Positions 1-8,090 of a stretch of DNA of 64,000 bases are shown here, one piece after another. The stretch's first letter is position 1. Every line of letters begins with the position of its first letter. Source of the DNA: Promethearchaeota archaeon. GTDB taxonomy: Archaea; Asgardarchaeota; Lokiarchaeia; Sigyniarchaeales; SOKP01. The position numbers and the translations under genes are program-made. The stretch covers positions 1 through 64,000 of the forward strand of contig JAHLWP010000008.1 in the NCBI GenBank assembly GCA_019057865.1, given 5' to 3'. The notes below the pieces were generated by a model. It saw only the letters and a list, made by a program, of their open reading frames with translations. It was not told the DNA's origin and did not search any database.

Positions 1-534
1 GAAGGTATCAGAAGTGTAATACTGCTCTCCCCACCGAAAGAAGAATATTCAGATGAGTTTCTTAATCACGTTAATAAACATCATTCATGGTTATTAAAAA
101 AAGGAGATAAACAGGTTGTTTTTTCTAAGATCATAGGTAATCAGGCGAAGACTCAAAAGGATGTATATTACCTAAAAACACAAGAATATTTTAAAGACAT
201 CGTTGATGAAACTTCAAATCAAGAGGGTTTGTTGATATTAGAAGAACTGACAGAGATAATTAACAAAAATGAAAAGTTCTCAAAGATTCTTTATACATGG
301 AGAGAAGTCGAACATGAACTAAGACTTATTAAACAAAATCCTAATTTAACTAAGCCAAATTATATTATTCTAACTGAAGAATATCTAAAAAATCCAAAAA
401 ATAGAAACAAAACACATCAAATTTTACAAATCGCAAAAAATCTTGAGATTAAAACTAAAATCGTCAGTCAAGAATCCGAGGCGGGTGCTATCGTAGAGAA
501 ATTTGGAGGATTAGTATGTTATTTTAAATTATAG
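1..534 (+). CDS. pelA: Pelota/Dom34-family mRNA surveillance factor, 3' part only
   Basis: The frame is open from base 1, so the gene is cut by the window edge; 177 C-terminal residues remain and it ends with TAG. Pelota is an eRF1 relative that rescues stalled ribosomes with an aEF1A-type GTPase. The visible part fits the end of the central domain (GIRSVILLSPP, then a helix with HHSWLLKKG) and the whole third domain. The end, SQESEAGAIVEKFGGLVCYF, matches the Pelota-type 'HEAG...LGGIAAILR' signature. An internal TTG at 229 is not the start. The other option is a paralogue of archaeal release factor aRF1; the spacing and the EAG motif favour Pelota. The N-terminal Sm-like domain that would settle this lies outside the window. 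Confidence 0.72.
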   Translation, partial: EGIRSVILLSPPKEEYSDEFLNHVNKHHSWLLKKGDKQVVFSKIIGNQAKTQKDVYYLKTQEYFKDIVDETSNQEGLLILEELTEIINKNEKFSKILYTWREVEHELRLIKQNPNLTKPNYIILTEEYLKNPKNRNKTHQILQIAKNLEIKTKIVSQESEAGAIVEKFGGLVCYFKL

Positions 535-679
535 TTGGTTTAATAATTAACTCTTTAAATATCTTATATATGAACTTTTAGTCAGATAATGATTCTAAAA
601 TATTAATAAACTGTTTTCCTATTATAATATTTAAGGAAGCCTTTATTATGAAATAATAATAATTTTAAATGAAAAATAA

Positions 680-904
680 ATGACAAGTGAACCAAATAAA
701 AACTTTAGAAAGATAGCACGAGATTTTAAAGGAAGAATAGAACTAATGAAAAAAATTCCAATTGAAACTTCGATATCACTTTTTTTTGAACTATGTAATT
801 TTAATTTGAATAATTACATTAAAACTGAAAAAGAGAGATATCCGAATAAATCAATTAAAGATATCGTCATAAAAATGTACAAAATCAATAAGAAAATAAA
901 ATAG
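680..904 (+). CDS. Small protein preceding a nucleotidyltransferase (possible antitoxin-like partner)
   Basis: This encodes 74 residues, basic and mostly helical. Its core (SLFFELCNFNLNNYIKTEKE, then RYPNKSIKDIVIKMY) resembles the short proteins found directly upstream of AbiEii/DUF6036-type nucleotidyltransferases, which share a pattern of a hydrophobic helix, an arginine or lysine, and 'hPxxsxxeI'. It ends only 12 bases before the next gene, so the two are very likely co-transcribed. Start is the ATG at 680. The function is inferred from gene order and weak pattern similarity. It may be an antitoxin-like or regulatory partner, but toxicity has not been shown for this type of pair. Confidence 0.55.
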   Translation: MTSEPNKNFRKIARDFKGRIELMKKIPIETSISLFFELCNFNLNNYIKTEKERYPNKSIKDIVIKMYKINKKIK

Positions 905-916
905 AGACAACATATT

Positions 917-1546
917 ATGGAAATAAGATATGAAAAAGCTTTTTTTCAAATTGTCAATTTTTTAGAAAAAATTGAGAGAGAATTTGGTATTAAATATTAT
1001 TTAGTTGGGGGAATTTTAGTAAGCATTTATTCTGAGACTAGAACAACCCAAGATATTGATTTCGTAGTTGATATCTATTCTGTTAATCATAATATAGATA
1101 CTTATATAGAAATATTAAAAAGGAATGAATTTTATCCAATACAAGATTGGGATTCAGCTTCAAAATTAGCCAAAGATATCAAGTTATTACAGTTTTTAGA
1201 TAACCAACAAGTTATTAAATTTGATAATTATATTATTGATCAAAAAAGTCTTAGTAAATATAAAAAAATTGGACCAATAGGGCTCAAGAGAAGGGTTAGA
1301 ATCAATTTTGGAGGATTGGAGTGTTGGGTCACCTCAAAAGAAGATTATATATTAAGTAAACTTGTATTTGGAGGTTGGCAAGATTATACTGATGCATTGG
1401 GTTGTTGGTTACGCTTTCAAGATGAATTAGACAAGGAGTATTTGGAATTAATTAGCAAAGAACTTGAAATACAACGAGAATATACATTATTAAAATCTGG
1501 AATAGATGATCCAGACGATTTTTTCAAACAATTAAAATCAATTTGA
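917..1546 (+). CDS. Nucleotidyltransferase, AbiEii/DUF6036-like
   Basis: 209 residues. The N-terminus carries a minimal polymerase-beta-type nucleotidyltransferase core: YYLVGGILVSIYSETRTTQD followed by IDFVVD, that is the G-G motif, a basic stretch and the D-x-D metal-binding pair (IDF VVD) on one strand. A later segment (WVTSKEDYILSKLVFGG) matches the family's 'edlilsKL' helix with its conserved Lys. Such proteins occur as stand-alone toxins in type IV (AbiEii) or MenT-like systems, or as uncharacterised DUF6036 proteins with a short upstream partner, as here. The substrate cannot be read from the sequence. The pair lies between a Pelota gene and a crotonase gene, with no mobile-element signature beside it. 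Confidence 0.68.
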   Translation: MEIRYEKAFFQIVNFLEKIEREFGIKYYLVGGILVSIYSETRTTQDIDFVVDIYSVNHNIDTYIEILKRNEFYPIQDWDSASKLAKDIKLLQFLDNQQVIKFDNYIIDQKSLSKYKKIGPIGLKRRVRINFGGLECWVTSKEDYILSKLVFGGWQDYTDALGCWLRFQDELDKEYLELISKELEIQREYTLLKSGIDDPDDFFKQLKSI

Positions 1547-1580
1547 ATGTATTAATTATTATTATTAAAAAATAATGAGC

Positions 1581-2402
1581 TTATTTTCCAATAAAACATG
1601 GTTCTCTTTTTTCCTTTAAAGCTTTTAATGATTCTCCAAAATCTCTACTTTGAATTGTCTTGGTCCACATTTTATTTTCCAAATCTAACTGTTTTTCTAA
1701 AATATCTCTAACATAGGTATGTATGGTTTTTTTCATTAATTTGATTGAAAGAGATGGTCCCTTCGGTGGAATAAGTCTTAAAGCTTGGTTTCTTGCATAA
1801 GGCATCAATTTATCTCTCGGTAATACTTTATTGACAAGACCTAAATTTTCTGCGTCCTTTGCTGTCATCCGATCACCAAAATAAAACAGTTCCTTAGCTT
1901 TAATCATGCCTATCATGAAAGGTAAAAGATATGTAGTGGCAAAATCAGGTATAACAGCTCTTTTTACAAAGAATAACGCCCACCATGCGTCCTCAGCCAT
2001 ATAAACTAAATCTGAACAAATTACTGGAAGTGTAAATCCACCACCTACTGCAAAACCATTAATTACGGATATTACTGGTTTTGAAAAATCCCAAAACTTG
2101 AGACATAACCTTTTTGATGCCATGTCTCTTAAGTTTATCTCTGCTCTATACTTTTCAGGTATATCCTTCAATATCTCCTCTGAAAAATACCCTCCCGAAG
2201 AAAAAGCTCCTGCTTCCTTACAACCAGTTAGTATCATTACTTTAACTTCTTTATCTTTTTCAGCGTGGTCTACGGCATACCAGAGTTCTAAAAGACCTAA
2301 TGGTGAAAGAGCATTCTTTTTTGCTGGCCAGTTTAAAGTAACCGTTAAAATCCCGTTTTCTTCTTTTCTGTATTTGATTTGGTTAAATTCTTCTGATAGC
2401 AT
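1581..2402 (-). CDS. Enoyl-CoA hydratase/isomerase (crotonase) family protein
   Basis: 273 residues, a normal length for the crotonase fold. Two oxyanion-hole segments are visible: GAFSSGGYF after the first alpha-beta unit and VINGFAVGGGFTLPVICSDL, the classic crotonase signature. It then has PDFATTYLLPFMIG and the AENLGLVNKVLP segment. Members act on acyl-CoA thioesters in beta-oxidation, aromatic degradation or isomerisation. The catalytic acids of bona fide hydratases are not clearly placed here (AVIPDF where many have a Glu-containing loop), so the exact reaction is open. It is monocistronic, convergent with the nucleotidyltransferase gene and followed on its 5' side by a long non-coding stretch. 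Confidence 0.85.
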   Translation of the reverse strand: MLSEEFNQIKYRKEENGILTVTLNWPAKKNALSPLGLLELWYAVDHAEKDKEVKVMILTGCKEAGAFSSGGYFSEEILKDIPEKYRAEINLRDMASKRLCLKFWDFSKPVISVINGFAVGGGFTLPVICSDLVYMAEDAWWALFFVKRAVIPDFATTYLLPFMIGMIKAKELFYFGDRMTAKDAENLGLVNKVLPRDKLMPYARNQALRLIPPKGPSLSIKLMKKTIHTYVRDILEKQLDLENKMWTKTIQSRDFGESLKALKEKREPCFIGK

Positions 2403-2836
2403 TAATTCAATAAAATCAAAATATAATAAAACATTTTACAAAAATTTTTAATAAAGATCAAAAGAAGCTAATTTGAATCTAATTTGAAATTTTAATCTTT
2501 TATTATAGATTTTATAAATTCCACTTCTTCAATTGAGGAGTGCCATCTTCATAAAAAATATCATGAAACCACACTTCTGGTCTAGGATCTCCTTGTTTCG
2601 AAAACCATGAATAAATTGTCTGGGTTTTTCCAGACAATCAAATTATTATTATCCAGTAAAATTAAATCCATTCAAAAAATTAATCGGCAGATTTTTCGAC
2701 ATGATGGGAACTCGGATGGCGAAGAGTAACTAAAAAATATTAAGCACAAAAGTAATTGATTTTAATCAAGTTGGCATCGCTAGAAGTATGGGTAAAAATA
2801 AAGATAATGTTTTGAAAATTTCTGATAATTATTTTT
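2403..2836. other. Intergenic stretch, 434 bases
   Basis: No intact gene is seen between the crotonase gene and the alpha/beta-hydrolase gene. The middle holds the minus-strand relic at 2512-2642; the rest is AT-rich with stops in all frames. No clear hairpin, tRNA or repeat was found. Confidence 0.6.
2512..2642 (-). pseudogene. C-terminal relic of a larger gene, glycoside-hydrolase-like tail
   Basis: An open minus-strand stretch of about 40 codons ends with TAA at 2512-2514. It reads LSGKTQTIYSWFSKQGDPRP and then EVWFHDIFYEDGTPQLKKWN. The block 'PxxWFHDIxxxDGTP' recalls the C-termini of some xylanase-like or other glycoside-hydrolase-type proteins. A TGA stop lies directly upstream and there is no start codon or ribosome binding site. 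It therefore looks like the surviving tail of a decayed gene. The family guess rests on one short block and is tentative. Confidence 0.35.
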
Positions 2837-3718
2837 CTAATTACTCTTCTTACTATTCCTAACTAATGCATTTATAATACGTGGTAAAACTTCACGAGGA
2901 AGACTATGCCCCATTCCATCCAGAATCAATAATTCTGCACCAGGTATACTTGTTGCGATATCTTTACCCGCTTCAATAAGATTAAATGGATCTTCACTAC
3001 CATGTATAACAATTGTTGGTATCGCTATTGAAGTTATATAAGGTTTAATATTACCTGGAATCGCCATTGCTGCTAATTGGCGTGCTATTCCATTAGGGTA
3101 ATAACTCCGATCATACTCGTTTGATCTATAATCTCTTGACTGATTCTCATCATAAGGAAATGCACCGTTAATTAAACTATCTCGCTTGACCATCTCATCA
3201 ATATATGCCTTGCGTTCGGATGGAACAGGTGCAAAGAATTGCATCAAGATTTCAGGCTTTGAAGGTGGAAGTTCGGGATTTCCAGTAGTGCTCATAATTA
3301 CTGCGAGAGATAACACACGAGAAGGATGTCTATATGCTATAATTTGTGCGATCATTCCTCCCATAGAAGCACCACAAATATGTGCTTTTTCAATATTCAA
3401 AGCATCCAATACACCAATGGCATCATCAGTCATATCTTCTAAAGTGTAGGGAAGCTTGGGTTTTTCTCCACGAGTATAAGCAGCACTAATCTCCATCATA
3501 TCTGGTATACCTGCATCTTCAAATTTTGTTGACAAACCAATGTCTCGGTTGTCGAATCTGATGACAAAAAAGCCATTTTCGGCAAGATTTTCGCAAATTT
3601 CATCCGACCAAGCAAGTAACTGACTCCCCAACCCTGCTATCAATAGTAATGGTTTTGAAATTGGGTCTCCAATTGTTTCATATTCAATCGTTATATTGTT
3701 TACATTCGCTTTCGGCAT
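2837..3718 (-). CDS. Alpha/beta-hydrolase fold esterase or lipase-like protein
   Basis: 293 residues with a complete alpha/beta-hydrolase core. LLLIAGLGSQLLAWS forms the HG-type oxyanion region, FDNRDIGLST is the strand-3 signature, and GASMGGMIAQ is the nucleophile elbow with the catalytic Ser. IVIHGSEDPF holds the acid residue and GMGHSLPRE the catalytic His. The arrangement resembles the aclacinomycin methylesterase-like (RdmC) group. Nothing in the neighbourhood names its substrate, and it appears to be transcribed alone. It is cytosolic, with no signal peptide. The start ATG gives MPKANVNNITIEYE, the usual beginning of this group. Confidence 0.88.
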   Translation of the reverse strand: MPKANVNNITIEYETIGDPISKPLLLIAGLGSQLLAWSDEICENLAENGFFVIRFDNRDIGLSTKFEDAGIPDMMEISAAYTRGEKPKLPYTLEDMTDDAIGVLDALNIEKAHICGASMGGMIAQIIAYRHPSRVLSLAVIMSTTGNPELPPSKPEILMQFFAPVPSERKAYIDEMVKRDSLINGAFPYDENQSRDYRSNEYDRSYYPNGIARQLAAMAIPGNIKPYITSIAIPTIVIHGSEDPFNLIEAGKDIATSIPGAELLILDGMGHSLPREVLPRIINALVRNSKKSN

Positions 3719-3803
3719 TTTGGAATACCTTGTTCTTATTCTTACTATTATTCTAATAGATATATTGCATATTCATTTTGCATCTTCCTTAATAAAAATT
3801 TAA

Positions 3804-4847
3804 TTACCTCAATTTATTAATAATTTTTATCATAGTCTGAAACGCGATATTTGGCTTTGCTTGTTGATTTATAGATCCTGTGATATAAAGATCAATATCG
3901 GGTACAAAAAAAGCCACTGAGCCGGTAGAACCACAATGACCAATAATATCGGGAATAGCCTGAAATGGCGAAAGAATGCGAGGTATATAGAATTTTTGTA
4001 TACCAATACCATATTTAAAGGGAAAGAAAATATTATTCCACTTCTCCAATTCTTTCAGTCTTTCTTTGGGGAAAAAATAACCGCTGAAGAATGCTTTTAA
4101 AAATGTCATTTGGTCCTTCGCAGTGGAAATGATATCATTTTTTGTAGAGTTAAGAAAAAGGGGGATAAATCGTTCCTCCGATTTATACCGGATAGGAATA
4201 AAATCTTGATTCATACTTTCTTCACAAACATATGTTTTATTTAGGTTCAAGGTTCTAAATAAATTTTTCAGTACAATATTTATAGGTTCTCCTGTAATAT
4301 TTTCGATGATTAAGCTCAAAATTTGATGGTTTGTATCAATATATTTGGCTTTACCTTTTTTTCCAGGTTGGAAGTGTGTTTTCATACGCTTTATTTCTTG
4401 GATTACTTTATTAATTGGCCAAGATTAATCAATACCTGCTTCAAGCTCAGCCATTGCTATTTTCCCATTAGCTTGTTTATCAATTAGATAACCGGGTAGC
4501 CCAGATGTATGAGATAATAAATGAGTAATAGTAAGGTCATAAGAATAATCCCTACCTTTATAAATATGTAATCCCTGTACAATTTCTTCTGAGAGATATT
4601 TTGAGATTTTATCATGCAAGTTTATTTTGTTTTGAGTATATAAATTCAGAATAATTGAAGAAACAAATAGCTTATTTATACTAGCGATATAATATTGACT
4701 GTCTTCTTTCATATTTCCTGATGCACTTATTAATTCAATATTACCGTTCCCAGATGATATATAAAAAACAGCACCGTAAATATATTTCTTTTTACTAATA
4801 TTACTTACTAGTTGATTTAAAATTGATTGATAATGTTTCTCTTTCAT
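3804..4847 (-). pseudogene. Serine beta-lactamase-like hydrolase interrupted by an in-frame TAA
   Basis: Two open stretches in the same frame, separated only by TAA at 4425-4427, together make one class C beta-lactamase/penicillin-binding-protein-like serine hydrolase. The first half has the S-x-x-K motif (YIASINKLF) and LLSHTSGLPGY. The second has the Tyr motif (KAKYIDTNHQ) and the third motif (HCGSTGS). The codons after the stop, read without it, give SWPINKVIQEIK and run directly into MKTHFQPGKKG, as in intact relatives, where a Gln usually stands at this place (GID-Q-SW). So a single CAA-to-TAA change would explain the break. The likely start is the ATG at 4847 (MKEKHYQSIL); an upstream ATG at 4910 adds an unconvincing hydrophobic leader. 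Readthrough or sequencing error remains possible. Confidence 0.75.
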
Positions 4848-4936
4848 TTCTATCCTAATCGTAATTATTATGTTTGTAAAATTAAGAAAAAAATAAAAAA
4901 AATATTTCAATTAAATAAGAAATTAAATTCCGTTTA

Positions 4937-6130
4937 CTATTTCTGATAACTATTCCATTTATCCTCAAGATTAGGATCTTGAAGTGTTTCCATTATATAT
5001 TTGGCAAATTCTTCACCTGTTGCTCCTGTGTCTCTTCCGGTTACTTCTATTTTCTTTTCATATTGAGCACAGATATCTAATGCCATTTCGAGGCTTTTTG
5101 CTTTTGCAGTAAAACCAATATGATTCAATAGCAATGCTGCTGCTTTAATAATACTTGATGGATCAGCAAACTTTGTTCTACCTGTTTCAACCATTCTCGG
5201 AGCTGTACCATGAATAGCTTCAAACATAGCGTATTGTTTACCTATATTTGCACTTCCAGCTGTTCCCACACCACCTTGAATTTGAGCAGCCTCATCTGTT
5301 ATAATGTCACCATAAAGATTTGGCGCAACAAAAACTTTAAAATCGCTTTGACGAGCGGGGTCAACTAACTTCGCTGTAGCTATATCAATATACCAATCAT
5401 CCCATTTTACTTGTGGGTATTCTTTAGCGATTTCTTCCGCCATAGCAAGGAATTTACCATCTGTAGCTTTTACAACATTAGCTTTGGTTATCACAGAGAC
5501 TCGATTGATATTGTTTTTTGCGGCGTAATCAAAGGCTAAACGTATAATTCTATCTGAACCCTGTTTTGTGATTACCTTGAAATCTATTGATAAGTCTTCT
5601 GTAATATTAATCCCTTTAGAACCTAATACATAGGCCCCTTCTGTATTTTCTCTGAAAAACATCCAATCTATTCCTAATTCTGGAACTTTAACTGGTCGCA
5701 CATTAGCAAAAAGGTCTAACTCACGCCTCATGGTGACATTAGCACTTTCTATATTGGGCCATTGGTCACCTTTACGAGGAGTTAATGTAGGTCCCTTTAA
5801 TATTACATGGCATTTCTTTAATTGTTCAAGAACATCGTCCGGTATTGCTTTCATATGTTTTGCTCTATTTTCAATTGTTAATCCTTCAATATCTCGTATC
5901 TCAACTTTTCCTTTTTCAACTTCCTCTTTTAAAAGAAATTCTAGAATATTACGTGCATGCTTCGTAATTTCTGGACCAATGCCATCCCCTCCAGCAGCTC
6001 CTATAATAATTGGCTCTAATTTTGAATAATCCTTCCAACCTTTTGCTTTTTTCATTCGTTCTACTCGTTCTAGTTGTTCCTCTACAAGGTTTCCAAAGTG
6101 TTCTTTCGCTCTTTTTACAATATCTCCCAT
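4937..6130 (-). CDS. icd: Isocitrate dehydrogenase, isopropylmalate-dehydrogenase superfamily
   Basis: About 397 residues from the ATG at 6130, which has a good Shine-Dalgarno (GAGGTAAT) just upstream. A longer reading to 6310 would overlap the neighbouring lyase gene and adds no family sequence. Family marks include GAAGGDGIGPEIT near the start, FFRENTEGAYVLG (substrate loop), VSVITKANVVKATDGKF, and VAPNLYGDIITDEAAQIQGG, the signature around the metal-binding Asp. It interconverts isocitrate and 2-oxoglutarate plus CO2. The cofactor preference cannot be set by eye. It lies 107 bases downstream of the ATP-citrate lyase pair on the same strand, so the three genes form one citrate/isocitrate block that could serve the TCA cycle in either direction. 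Confidence 0.9.
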   Translation of the reverse strand: MGDIVKRAKEHFGNLVEEQLERVERMKKAKGWKDYSKLEPIIIGAAGGDGIGPEITKHARNILEFLLKEEVEKGKVEIRDIEGLTIENRAKHMKAIPDDVLEQLKKCHVILKGPTLTPRKGDQWPNIESANVTMRRELDLFANVRPVKVPELGIDWMFFRENTEGAYVLGSKGINITEDLSIDFKVITKQGSDRIIRLAFDYAAKNNINRVSVITKANVVKATDGKFLAMAEEIAKEYPQVKWDDWYIDIATAKLVDPARQSDFKVFVAPNLYGDIITDEAAQIQGGVGTAGSANIGKQYAMFEAIHGTAPRMVETGRTKFADPSSIIKAAALLLNHIGFTAKAKSLEMALDICAQYEKKIEVTGRDTGATGEEFAKYIMETLQDPNLEDKWNSYQK

Positions 6131-6236
6131 ATTTATTACCTCAATATCTTTTTTTTGATTTGTCGATTGTATTTTAAATTCTTGACCTTTCTTAAAATTT
6201 ATTATTTTATGAATTTGATAAAAAAAAAATAGTGAA

Positions 6237-8072
6237 TTAACTACTAAATAAAATTTCATCCCAGGGTTGTCTATATAAACCAGCACGTTGCCGTTTTTGA
6301 TCAAAAACATGCCCCATCATTCCTATAGAACGCCCAAGTACAAAAAGACCATTTAATGCTTCGCTGTAGATTACATCTTCAATTTCTTCAGGAGTATAAT
6401 CTAAGTTTTCTAATAAGTCCAGAAACGTAATTCCTATACATCCATCAACATTTAATATTAAATTATTTCTTTTAGCAGTTGTAATTTTCTCTACTTCTAA
6501 AGCAAAATCTAAGTGTGGATGTTTTGGAAAATTTTTAAACACAAATTCTTTCAATAATTGAACTCTTACGTCTGGATTCTGAACGGATTTAATTCTGTGA
6601 CCAATTCCGGGAATATTAATTTTAGCAACATCTTTCATATATTTAACAAATTCTTGTGGTTTCATCCCTTTTTGCAGAGCGTCTCTTACATATTTCGCAG
6701 CATCGGATATTGCTCCTCCAAATCTAGGACCAATAGTTAATATCCCACTTGCTAAAGCTGACATAAGATCTTTTCCTGCTCGAGCAGTAATAATTGCATT
6801 ATGAGCTCCTGATACTGCTGGACCATGATCTGCTGTTAATTTTATCACAATTTCGATGAATTCCTGAGCAAATTCGGGCAATTCTCGTTTAAACCACAGA
6901 AGACCGATGACATAACCAATTGATTTATTATCTCGGATTATCGTATCTAATCCAACACCAGCAAAAGTAGGGACATCTCCACGATCATCACTAATGGTAA
7001 CAATAACATCAGTTGGTCTCCTTACTAATCCTAGTCTTATTGCGTCATTGAAATTGACAGGAATTTTAGGTGGCTCGAAATCTTCAATAGGTTCGATTTT
7101 TCCTTCCTGCTTTAATTTATCAAATGTTTCTCTAATCTTCTTATCTAAATCCTCATAGGAACCCGGTACAATTGCTCCTGCATCTCTTAAAGCTTTATTC
7201 TTAGCTTCTGCAGTCTCCATATCACTTCCTGCCATAGCACCTGCGTGCCCAAATTGTAAACCACTTGGTAAGATTTTAGCAGCAGTTCCAGCAACCCAAA
7301 TTACTAGTGGTTTTGTTATCTTTCCTGATTTAAGAGCATCAACAATAGCATATTCATCCTTACCACCTATTTCACCTAATGAAACTAACATCTTAATCTT
7401 TGGATTAACTTCATATCGCATTATATGATCAATTAAACGTGAACCTGGGTATCGATCCCCGCCAATAGCAATTCCTTCATAAATTCCATCGGTACACGTA
7501 CTTATCATAAAATTCATTTCATTTGAAAGACCACCAGATTTACTTACAAACCCAACTGAACCTGGTCTATACAATTTTGAAAGAATTATATTTTCAGTAG
7601 TACCCGCAGTGTTACCAATTTTAAAAGCTCCCGCCTTAATACCTCCGACAGTAGCAGGACCGATTATTCTTTTATTTTTTTCCTCAGCAATTTTAATTAA
7701 GTGTCGACTTTGCCTTTCAGGCACACCTTCTGCTATTATTACTACTGTACGGATTGTATCTGATTCAAGTGCTTCTTTACTTGTTGGAAAAGCACTTCTA
7801 AAAGAAGAAAAATTGATCATTACATCTGCATTTGGATGTTTCTTAATTGCCATTTGTAGTGTTTTATAAACAGGAACAACAACTTCTTTACTACCCCAAA
7901 ATGCTTTATGATATGAAACTGCTGCTCCTTGAGTAGGTCTTATTACTGCAGCAACTGAAGGCGTTTCGCGTTTACATAAGAAATCAAAATCAATCATCCT
8001 CTGGATTGCTCTTTGTTGAAAACCATAAATTATTGCCTGTGTACTTCTGTCAAATAAATCATAATCTTCCAT
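6237..8072 (-). CDS. aclA: ATP-citrate lyase, large subunit (citryl-CoA synthetase/lyase part)
   Basis: 611 residues, the length of bacterial AclA and equivalent to the C-terminal half of animal ACLY. The N-terminal succinyl-CoA-synthetase-alpha-like region has GPATVGGIKAGAFKIGNT, YRPGSVGFVSKSGGLSNE, EGIAIGGDRYPGS and the phospho-histidine loop QFGHAGAMAG (His about 276). From about residue 345 a citrate-synthase-like domain follows, with ISDDRGDVPTFAG, VSGAHNAII and GIGHRIKS. It cleaves citrate with CoA and ATP to acetyl-CoA and oxaloacetate together with the small subunit. A very strong Shine-Dalgarno (AAAGGAGGTAAG, 8081-8092) overlaps the stop of the upstream aclB gene, indicating coupled translation. 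Confidence 0.95.
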   Translation of the reverse strand: MEDYDLFDRSTQAIIYGFQQRAIQRMIDFDFLCKRETPSVAAVIRPTQGAAVSYHKAFWGSKEVVVPVYKTLQMAIKKHPNADVMINFSSFRSAFPTSKEALESDTIRTVVIIAEGVPERQSRHLIKIAEEKNKRIIGPATVGGIKAGAFKIGNTAGTTENIILSKLYRPGSVGFVSKSGGLSNEMNFMISTCTDGIYEGIAIGGDRYPGSRLIDHIMRYEVNPKIKMLVSLGEIGGKDEYAIVDALKSGKITKPLVIWVAGTAAKILPSGLQFGHAGAMAGSDMETAEAKNKALRDAGAIVPGSYEDLDKKIRETFDKLKQEGKIEPIEDFEPPKIPVNFNDAIRLGLVRRPTDVIVTISDDRGDVPTFAGVGLDTIIRDNKSIGYVIGLLWFKRELPEFAQEFIEIVIKLTADHGPAVSGAHNAIITARAGKDLMSALASGILTIGPRFGGAISDAAKYVRDALQKGMKPQEFVKYMKDVAKINIPGIGHRIKSVQNPDVRVQLLKEFVFKNFPKHPHLDFALEVEKITTAKRNNLILNVDGCIGITFLDLLENLDYTPEEIEDVIYSEALNGLFVLGRSIGMMGHVFDQKRQRAGLYRQPWDEILFSS

Positions 8073-8090
8073 TTTTCTTTCTTACCTCCT

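Noticed and set aside
6131..6310. 60-residue N-terminal extension of isocitrate dehydrogenase
   Set aside because: It runs into the ATP-citrate lyase gene, adds hydrophobic non-family sequence, and a strong Shine-Dalgarno precedes the internal ATG at 6130.
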